Origin: Terebella lapidaria
Lineage: Eukaryota > Annelida > Polychaeta > Terebellida > Terebellidae
NCBI GenBank assembly: GCA_949152475.1
Contig: OX424568.1
Coordinates: 25,829,667 to 25,893,666, forward strand
Direction: 5' to 3'
Length of the DNA: 64,000 nucleotides
Every line of letters starts with the position of its first letter. Positions within the stretch are counted from its first letter, which is position 1. Below the pieces are notes generated by a model that saw only the letters and a program-made list of their open reading frames with translations, searched no databases and had not been told where the DNA came from. The translations under genes and the position numbers were made by a program. Below are positions 56,217 through 64,000 of this stretch, in pieces.

Positions 56217-57630
56217 ATGAGTTGGTAATGCCGGCCTTGTGGGACTTCGTTCATGTCCAGATTCATGGGTCTGTGACAGTTTAATTGTGGGATAATTGTG
56301 TCCAAATTTTGTGAGATTAGTTTGAAATGTGATGGTAATTTTAGCCTTGTGGGACTTCGTTCATGTCCAGATTTGAGGGACTCTCATGTCCAGTCATTGT
56401 GGGATTATTGTGTCCAAATTTTGTGAGATTAGTTTGAAATGAGATGGTAATTTTGGCCTTGTGGGAGTTCGTCCATGTCCAGATTTGTGGGACTTTCATG
56501 TCCAGTCATTGTGGGATTATTGTGTCCAAATTTTGTGAGATTAGTTCGAAATGGGATGGTAATTTTGGCCTTGTGGGACTTCGTTCATGTCCAGATTTGT
56601 GGGACTTTCATGTCCAGTCATTGTGGGATTATTGTGTCCAAATTTTGAGAGATTTTTTAGTTTGAAATGAGATGGTAATTTTGGCTTTGTGGGACTTCGT
56701 TCATGTCCAGATTTGTGGGACTTTCATGTCCAGTCATTGTGGGATTATTGTGTCCAAATGTTGTGAAATTAGTTTGTAATGAGATGGTAATTTTGGCCTT
56801 GTGGGACTTCGTTCATGTCCAGATTGGTGGGACGTTCATATCCAGTCATTGTGGGATTATTGTGTCCAAATTTTGTGAGATTAGTTTGCAATGAGATGGT
56901 AATTTTGGCATTGTGGGACTTTGTTCATGTCCAGATTTGTGGGACTTTCATGTCCAGTCATTGTGGGATTATTGTGTCCAAATTTTGTGAGATTAGTTTG
57001 AAATGAGATGGTAAGCTATCATCAAAATCTGACTGTATTGGTGGTAATAGATTGATACTTACATTTGGCCTTGTTGGAATTTGTTCGTGTCCAGATTTGT
57101 GGGACTTTCATGTCCAGTCATTGTGGGATTATTGTGTCCAAATTTTGTGCAATTAGTTTGAAGTGAGATGGTGATTTGGGTCTTGTGGGACTTCGTTCAT
57201 GTCCAGATCTGTGGGACTTTCATGTCCAGTCGTTGTGGGATTATTGTGTCCAAATTTTGTGAGATTAGTTTGAAGTGAGATGGTGATTTTGTGGGACTTT
57301 CATGTCCAGTCATTGTGGGATTATTGTGTCCAAATTTTGTGAGATTAGTTTGAAGTGAGATGGAAATTTTGGCCTTGTGGAACTTAGTGCATGTCTAGAT
57401 TGGTGGGACTGTGTCACTCATTGTGAGATTATTGTGTACAGATTTTGTGAGATTAGTTTGAAATGTGATAGGAACTTTTTGTGATTAGTTTGGAATGTGA
57501 TGGTATTGGGGGCTTCGTGGGACTTAGTACATGTCCAGTGATTGTGGGACTGTTGTATAAGATTTTGAGAGATTCTGCCTGTAATAGTTTGGAATTTAAT
57601 AGTAACTCTGGACTTGTGGGACTAAGTTGA
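56217..57630 (+). repeat. Satellite of about 113-bp units, roughly 12 copies
   Basis: Unit text: TGGTAATTTTGGCCTTGTGG, GACTTCGTTCATGTCCAGAT, TTGTGGGACTTTCATGTCCA, GTCATTGTGGGATTATTGTG. Central units (56440-57000) are nearly identical; edge units are diverged, as expected for a satellite homogenised from the middle. The units contain an internal half-repeat (TGTCCAG twice). Frames across it are by-products. Confidence 0.95.
57014..57065 (+). repeat. Family A tail lodged inside the satellite
   Basis: CATCAAAATCTGACTGTATT and GGTGGTAATAGATTGATACT sit between GGTAA and TTGGCC of one satellite unit; only the 3' tail of the family is present. Confidence 0.85.
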
Positions 57631-57777
57631 TATTTATGTTAATTTCAACTTTTCGAAGCTGTTTAATTTGGAATCTAATGGTACCAATGGGCGTGGTTCA
57701 TGTTTATATGCCATTTAAAGTGATTAAAGTGTTTTTAACCATATATGTTTGAACTGATTTGAAGAGCGAATGAGCGA

Positions 57778-57825
57778 TGGGGCGTCGCAGATTACTAGCG
57801 AGAGCTGCTGCAATGGACAAAATAG
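57778..57825 (+). CDS. Possible first coding exon
   Basis: ATG at 57778 opens MGRRRLLARAAAMDKI and meets a good donor (ATAG/GTAAGA). Length 48 bp; next exon not identified. The frame at 58190-58406 (YVRLSVVKHKFDDSRHTLPV) is a candidate but not linked by phase with certainty. Confidence 0.25.
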
Positions 57826-58459
57826 GTAAGAAAGATCATTCCCAATACTGTTGATACACATGCAGTTACTCAACCGAAATGGAATCAAAATAAAGTCCTC
57901 TTTATCTTGGGCCACCCGGTAGTATTAACTATGATCTTTGTTAACGTGTGAATTGTTGGCCTCAACCAGGCAATTTTACCATCTGTTTGCAGATGTTGGA
58001 CTCCCAGTGTTAGCATAACTGATTGGAGACGGTGGAGGTGCCTGGTGGCCAGGCTTGGTTGTTGGTTTGCAGCCTTCAGCAGTGGAAGTTTTTTTTTTGG
58101 AGTGACAAATCAAGGCAAATGTCTCCGTTGGAACACCCAACATTACTACTAGTATTTGCATTTACAATTGGTAACATGAGCTCATTTTTTGATCTGAAAA
58201 CGTTTCCACATATGTATGTCCATTATGTTCGACTGTCAGTTGTGAAGCATAAATTTGATGATTCCAGACATACGCTGCCCGTAGAATTGTTGGAACCTTA
58301 CGATGAGAGCACTCAGTGCAGTAGCCTTCTTAAATTCACAAGAGGTGAAACCTCTCATGGTTACATGGTTCTTTTTTTTCAGAACAGTTGCATCATTAAG
58401 CGTTGATGTCCAGTTTGTTCCGCAGTTCCATATACACCATCATTTTACTACATTATTTT
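57826..58459. other. Spacer with an unassigned plus-strand frame
   Basis: The frame at 58023-58406 has protein-like text in its second half only; no family recognised. Confidence 0.25.
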
Positions 58460-60110
58460 ACTGCGTTTAAGAAATTCTATGGACGTCATCATGATCTGGT
58501 TGATAAATACAGCAAATCCATATCTGCCATGCAACTAGATCTATTTTCATGTTAATTTTGGGGAATTCATGACGGGTGCCACTAGTGGGGCAGGAAATGC
58601 TCACTCTTTCTGGAACACCTGATTTCACCTCCTAATGGCCATTTACGGGGGTTCATGAGTTTCCCTGTCATTTTTGTTTTCTCTCACTTCGTATGCCTGA
58701 TATGACTTTCTGTCCCCGGACTATGAGATTGGATAGACGTGGAATCAATACCCAGTATCAAGTATTCCGAGCAAACAAAACAGGGTCCGTTATCCAATCT
58801 CATAGTCCGGGGACAGAAAGTCATATCAGGCATACGAAGTGAGAGAAAACAAAAATGACAGGGAAACTCATGAACCCCCGTAAATGGCCATCAGGAGGTG
58901 AAATCAGGTGTTCCGGAAAGAGTGAGCATTTCCTGCCCCACTAGTGGCACCCGTCATGAATTCCCCAAAATTAACATGAAAACAGATCTAGTTGCATGGC
59001 AGACATGGATTTGCTGTATTTATCAACCAGATCATGATGACGTCCATAGAATTTCTTAAACGCAGCGATAAGTCTTGGTAAAACATATCCTTGTCGTAGC
59101 AGTTTAGAGACTAGCTGGGCACTTCGATAGACAAAGTCCTCATATTTGCAACTAGCTCTGGAATAGCGTATAAGTTGAGAAACAAACACACCATATGCTG
59201 GTGACATAGGAATGTTGCTGCTTAGAAAAGGGAAATTGACTATGGAAAAATTGAAATCATCACGTTTCTCATATAATCTAGTTGACAGGTTAGAATCATT
59301 ATCAATCTCCAACCTCAGGTCTAGATAGTTGGAAAAATTAGCGGATTCTGTAGTATCCTTAATTTCAAGTTCCTTAGGATATATGACATCCAAATAATCA
59401 CCAAACTTGGGATTATTTAGCGACAATACATCATCTATGTATCGGAAAGTGAAATTAAAATTACATGTTAGTTTCTTAGAACCTCCTCTTTGTAAATGTT
59501 GGATAAAATCTGATTCATATGAGTATAAAAACAGGTCTGCCAATAATGGTGCACAGTTTGTACCCATGGGAATACCAATAGTTTGTTGAAATATTCGACC
59601 ACCAAATTCCACAAAAATATTATCAATCAGAAAATTAACCATATTTATCACATCTATTTCAGTATATTTGTATGGGGCATCAGAGTCGCCTTTAACAAAA
59701 TAAGCGGTATTATATTTAACTACAATATAGTGGTACCGACGTTGTCCCTTTTTAGAGAAAAACGAATTATTGATTAGTTTTTTAAGCTGAGATTTCAGTT
59801 CAGAATGAGGTATAGTTGTGTACAAAGTGGAGAAATCAAATGTTTTGATAGACGTTACTTTTGAAAGTGTGTGAGAATGTAGATATTCCAATAAAGATTT
59901 GGAATTTTTTAATATCCACATTTGGTTTATACCACTTCTAGAATAGATGGTTTCAGAGTACTTTTGGAGACCCTGTTTAATTTTAGACAATATAGTAGTT
60001 AATATTTTAGAAAGGGCTTTGGTAGAACATGAAGCTGAACCTGAAATATATAACGGACCCTGTTTTGTTTGCTCGGAATACTTAATACTGGGTATTGATT
60101 CCACGTCTAT
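58460..60110 (-). mobile_element. Penelope-type element in a palindromic arrangement
   Basis: Minus-strand RT copy (58971-60055): GSASCSTKALSKILTTILSK, YSRSGINQMWILKNS, FDFSTLYTTIPH, GIPMGTNCAPLLADLF, FRYIDDVLSLNN, YLDLRLEIDND, KKFYGRHHDLVD, stop at 58971. The catalytic YIDD is intact, but the element is 5'-truncated just before GSASCSTK. Its 3' tail (58795-59070) is repeated in inverted orientation at 58460-58735. A 60-bp module lies between the arms (58734-58793) and again, inverted, at 60051-60110 at the 5' break. The open frame starting at 60131 runs through this module, so its first 25 residues are not native RT. No GIY-YIG endonuclease is present after the RT. Confidence 0.75.
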
Positions 60111-60976
60111 CAATGTGGTGTCTGTATCCATGACAATTGTTTATGTACATGTGGATTGGGTATCGTATTTTTTAATACCAAACTTTGTAGATGTTGATGG
60201 TGTCAGAAATCAATGTACAACGTTCGAGTTAATGTCAACATGGATTGAAAATTATTTTTCTATGTATAATCTTTATTCATGGTTGCATATTACAGTTACT
60301 TGGACAATTTGGAGCGCAGAGCTCGATCTTTGCTGGAGACTTTCTTGCTGGATCGCACCTGATCCATGATAATTTTACACTTGTGGTGTACAGGTATTTT
60401 GAAGTAGAGATTTATAATATTTATTAGAAGTTTGTCCTTTACATCTGTATGCTCTGATGCATACGTTCCACTGAAATAACAGCTTTGAACTGTACTGTTA
60501 TGAAAACACGCCGACCTGTACTTTTCCTCATTCACGTCCGCAGACAACCCAGGGAAAGTGTCACAAAAGACCTGCTCCAGCTCCACAAACATGCTCCTGG
60601 CATCCTGCGTCAGATTCGTGAGTTTTCCACGCGTCTTGGCTGCCAGCAGGGTGCCTTCTTCAGGTTCGTCCTCACTGACTAGATGACCAAGGAGTTCATG
60701 CATTTCACTTTCCTGCGAGCGTCTCATCAGCTTGCTGACGACAGATCCACCAATGTAGTGAGCTATAATATGTCACTCTCTTCCGTGGTGATCGGCCCAA
60801 GAGTTGGTGCAGCGCTGTAGGAGAACGATCTGTCCAGGAACTGATTGAAGACCTGTAGGGCCATCCAGGTCGTGAGCTGATGATCTGTGGTCACCCTAGT
60901 CAGCTCGGGCAGTCCACCGGCTACGCGCCTGAAGAATGCAGCCTGTGATAGCTCTCGGTTGATCCCGCCGACCTGG

Positions 60977-61101
60977 GGCCTATTTCACAAAGAATCTAAA
61001 TCAACTTTGGCCGACTAAAATAGGATTTAGCCTACTATCTACCATGTTAAATGCCGAACTTAGTCGGCTAAAGTAGATTTAGATTCTTTGTGAAATAGGC
61101 C
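60977..61101. mobile_element. 125-bp palindromic MITE with 5-bp duplication
   Basis: TIRs GGCCTATTTCACAAAGAATC (and inward CTAAATC) in inverted orientation with CCTGG on both sides (60972-60976, 61102-61106). Removing it and one CCTGG keeps the exon frame of the surrounding gene open, confirming the borders. Superfamily uncertain. Confidence 0.85.
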
Positions 61102-61149
61102 CCTGGACTTGTGGACGACTGACGAGGTGCACAGGCCTTGCAATAACTG

Positions 61150-61883
61150 GCTGATATCTAAAACTATATAAAGTGTAAAATAAATGTAAGTGGAGTTACC
61201 TGTATTACAACAATGTGTTCGTGTCATCTGAATTTTGATTCACAAGAGGATAGTTGAAGAGACATGAACACATTATTACTGGTAATTTGGACCATGGTTT
61301 GTTAGGTTCAATCTGATACAACTAAAGATGCATCATATATAGTTCAGTTTGTGATATATTGTCATGTTTGTGAAAATATAACCATGATACATGTACTAGT
61401 AATCGATATTGCTATATGTGCACAGTTTATTGTGTTCAGCTCATTTCCTGAACGAATGTATGAATATAATGTGCAAGGTATTTTGTGTATATATTATAAT
61501 GTACAATCGAAATGGTGTGTATCATCAATGGATGTTGTTTGAAGGACGCCCAAGTGATATAAACAATTTTATAAGGTGAACAACGTAGTCAGATGCATAC
61601 ACAGTAACAAATATAAGGTTTGGTATGTGTATAGTAATGCTGGTATATGTAGCTCATTGGATGTTGTTTGAAAATGTTGGTACAATGAAGCTCGTAAACA
61701 ACTTTCAAGCACCCAACTGGTCAGGATTTAAGATTCTTTCTCTGATCAACATGTACATATTACCTAATTCATTGCAAGATATTTGTGTGTGTGTAGGTGT
61801 GTGTAGTTGTGTGTGGGGGTTTGTTGTGTGCTATTCCATGTTGTAATTCAACCAGTTTCAACACAAAGATTCATGGAACTTAC
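61150..61883. other. Probable intron with a TG-rich stretch
   Basis: GTGTGTGTAGGTGTGTGTAG lies at 61785-61804. No other feature seen. Confidence 0.4.
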
Positions 61884-62265
61884 TTTTAGCGGAGTCTTTT
61901 TCCAGAAGGAAACAGAAGGAAGGTCGTAGCTCTCGCAGAAGTTTCTCTGTCATCTCCATGAACTGCTGATGAATAAATGTGAATTATTATGTCAATTAGT
62001 TTCAATGCTTCAGATCACACAAATTTAAAGAATAAATTGCATAGTTGGTAAATTATTTGTAAGCTTCAATTTTTGAACTTATTTGGTCTGGCAATTTGCA
62101 GAAATTTTTTACAACATTTTTCATAAAAACACAGTTGCAGAATATTCCTGGAAATTTATTTACAATTGTGCTGTCAGATGTATCTTCTTGTAGCACTACA
62201 ACTGTCTCCGTATCGACTCGGTCCAGGTCCTCGGGAAGTTCTTTCAAAATTTCACTGAGGTCAAT

Positions 62266-62646
62266 CTGCAATAGTTTTCAATATTTCAATAAGCATATCA
62301 CTATATACTTATGATGAAATCATCAGTCAAATTGCCAGTCCTATCATATACACAATACTCAAAGCCCTCTTTTACATTAATCAACATAAAAAATGATAGA
62401 TTTAGGTTCGAATAGCACCACTAGAGTATTAAAAATTCAAACCATCAGTGCTGAGTTAATTTGTGAACAGATATATTTTGTGTTGCATTTATAATATAAA
62501 CCAACCTAGATAAATATCTTCAGAATTCTAGTTGGGGTTATCTATTGGGTGTCTTGAGCAAAAAAGCATATAAATTATTTTAAATTTATAGCCACCCACC
62601 CCCACCCAGGTTTGGTGGAAGACGTCAGAAAGCAACAGCCAATATA
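62266..62646. other. AT-rich spacer
   Basis: No supported feature. Confidence 0.4.
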
Positions 62647-63287
62647 CTCTGATTTTTCTAACTCGTTTACACCGTTTTTTGCCGATATTTTTTCGATGTT
62701 TAATGGTATCGTATTGTAACTTTGCATACTTCACCTGGAGATCAAACGGCATTTTGATTTTCAGATTTCTGCAGAATTTCAGACTTCTGCTCATAGAACT
62801 GTGAGAGTTAGCAATCTACCGCAATGATAAATTTTCCCTGAAATCCTGTCGTTTGCATGTCAACAAATATTGTTTTCCTTTGGCACGTGATGGGCGATTC
62901 TGTTCGGATAATTTGCATAGGGGCGAGGGTTAGGATTTGGGACCGCCCACGCAGGTAAACTGATTCGAAATGACTCGCACGTGTCGCACCTTGACGACAA
63001 CTGACAACCCGATCCCCCTATTGTGACTAATTTGAACTTTTCCATTTGGATTCCGTCATCAGCTGTCGAGAACCAAGCAATATGTCGGCGCCCATGGTTC
63101 AAGCACATCCTCGCTTAGATAAAAAATTTGTGTTTTGAGAGAAACAGATAGCTTTCCGGAAGGCAGGTTTGTGTGAATTGATTGCCGTTTGTACCACAGA
63201 TATGCAATATTCAGTTGAATAGTTCGCTCGAAGTAACTTGACTGAACTAAAGGCAAAAAACGGTGTAAACAAGTTTTAAAAAATCAG
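62647..63287. mobile_element. TA-flanked TIR element, copy 1
   Basis: Left end CTCTGATTTTTCTAACTCGT with TTTACACCG following; right end is the inverted form. Flanked by TATA on both sides, as for Tc1/mariner-type MITEs. The inside (62830-63240) differs from copy 2. Confidence 0.7.
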
Positions 63288-63293
63288 AGTATA

Positions 63294-63860
63294 TACTCTG
63301 ATTTTCCTAACTTGTTTACACCGGTTTTTGACGATATCTTTGCGATGCTAAATGGTATCGTTCTATAACTTGGCATACTTCACCTGGGAGTCAAACGGCA
63401 ATTTTCTACCAAATTTCAGACTTCTATCGTAATAATTGAAGAAGTTGGCAATCTACCCCAATGTTAAATTTAAGCCAAAAACGGGATCTCGAGAATCTGA
63501 GCTTATTCGAGGATTTGATCCTGTTTACATCCACCAGGATTCGAAGGATTGTTGTAATTTTAGACCAGATGACACATTGGGGGTGTTTTCTACACAAACA
63601 TGTTGATTTTGAAAGATTGCACCACTACAAAGCCGAGCAAATGCACGAAATTGTGTGAGAACTCAGAAATTAAATGACAGGGCTAAATTTAACATAGGGG
63701 TAGATTGCCAACTTTTTCAATTTTCGTGATAGAAATCTGAAATTCGGTAAATAATTGCCGTTTGACTCCCAGGTGAAGTATGCCAAGTTATAGAACGATA
63801 GCATTTAGCATCGCAAAAATATCAGCGAAAAACTGTGTAAACGAGTTAGAAAAATCAGAG
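63294..63860. mobile_element. TA-flanked TIR element, copy 2 (foldback)
   Basis: Left end CTCTGATTTTCCTAACTTGT and an inverted right end; inverted similarity covers about 180 bp per arm (63294-63475 against 63680-63860). It abuts copy 1 with only TATATA between them. Confidence 0.75.
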
Positions 63861-64000
63861 TATAGTTGATTTGAAAACTGAAAAGTTATGCATAGTCTCA
63901 CATGACTGTATAAACCCTTTGCCTCCAGAAATGTACACATGTATCCATCAGGTTTCCAAGTCACATAGACCCCCCCCCCCCCCCCCCATCCCTTGACGAG
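63861..64000. other. Spacer with C-run at 63970-63987
   Basis: Homopolymer of about 18 C near the window end. No gene seen. Confidence 0.7.

Larger units (their letters stand above)
60296..62265 (-). pseudogene. Multi-exon gene of transposon-derived type, C-terminal part, MITE-disrupted
   Basis: Minus-strand exons: 62265-62164 (acceptor ATTGCAG, donor ATT/GTAAAT; LSEILKELPEDLDRVDTETV), 61965-61884 (acceptor TTCATCAG, donor AAAA/GTAAGT; FMEMTEKLLRELRPSFCFLL), then a long terminal exon from about 61140 to the stop near 60296. The terminal exon reads INRELSQAAFFRRVAGGLPE, TTWMALQVFNQFLDRSFSYS, HYIGGSVVSKLMRR, SMFVELEQVFCDTFPGLS and LINIINLYFKIPVHHKCK. The 'yIgGsvv.Kl' block is common near the C-terminus of P-element/THAP-like and related transposase-derived proteins. 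A frameshift lies near the HYIGG block (about 60765), and a 125-bp MITE sits inside the exon. Probably dead. Confidence 0.5.

Noticed and set aside
56444-57006. Three similar plus-strand frames
   Set aside because: Periodic by-products of the 113-bp satellite.

Overview
This is a eukaryotic window, most likely from a marine invertebrate such as a lophotrochozoan or cephalochordate. Putative coding pieces are short, have GT-AG borders and sit in AT-rich DNA. There are many decayed transposable elements, long C/G homopolymers, tandem repeats and no bacterial-type operons. The species cannot be named from sequence alone. No window-wide intact host gene is visible. The region is a dense mosaic of repeats and gene pieces.

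Layout. 0-5.3 kb: tandem array of a 2.58-kb unit. Each full unit holds a whole seven-exon minus-strand gene with an N-terminal SAM-like domain. One copy splices in silico to an open 445-residue protein; the next has lost a splice donor. 5.3-13.7 kb: tandem-subrepeat elements, an integrase-core exon, an AAA+ (CbbX-like) exon with a broken tail and a LINE remnant. 13.7-18.5 kb: a tyrosine-recombinase retroelement of the DIRS/Ngaro group with split direct repeats. 18.5-24.1 kb: a zinc-finger exon, a P2X7-tail-like exon, and a LINE 3' end cut by a TTA-flanked TIR element. 24.5-27.3 kb: a multi-exon Mutator-type transposase plus DEDD-exonuclease gene carrying disruptions. 28.5-30.7 kb: a probable 3' LTR with a gag-like coiled-coil frame. 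31.5-37 kb: P-element/THAP9-like exon, Penelope-type tail, recombinase N-domain exon, acidic exons and an OB-fold-like two-exon gene end. 37.5-39.7 kb: 338-bp tandem repeats and a TTAA-flanked foldback element, both carrying perfect RFX X-box palindromes. 41-49 kb: transposon-gene remnants, a second copy of the SAM-gene last exon, a 4.5-kb inverted-repeat bracket, a LINE and Penelope-type halves. 50.1-51.9 kb: a 1,708-bp TIR element whose ends read CACAGTG with a 5-bp target duplication. 52-58 kb: more tandem-subrepeat DNA and a 113-bp satellite. 58.4-60.1 kb: a palindromic Penelope-type arrangement. 60.3-62.3 kb: a minus-strand multi-exon gene interrupted by a 125-bp MITE. 62.6-63.9 kb: two abutting TA-flanked TIR elements.

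The two loci I would look at first are the 50.1-51.9 kb element, whose terminal heptamer equals the RAG recombination-signal heptamer and whose 5-bp duplication fits Transib/RAG-type transposons, and the tandem SAM-gene array, where one copy can be checked exon by exon and the neighbour carries a discrete 35-bp lesion. Function assignments rest on motif recall, not on database searches.
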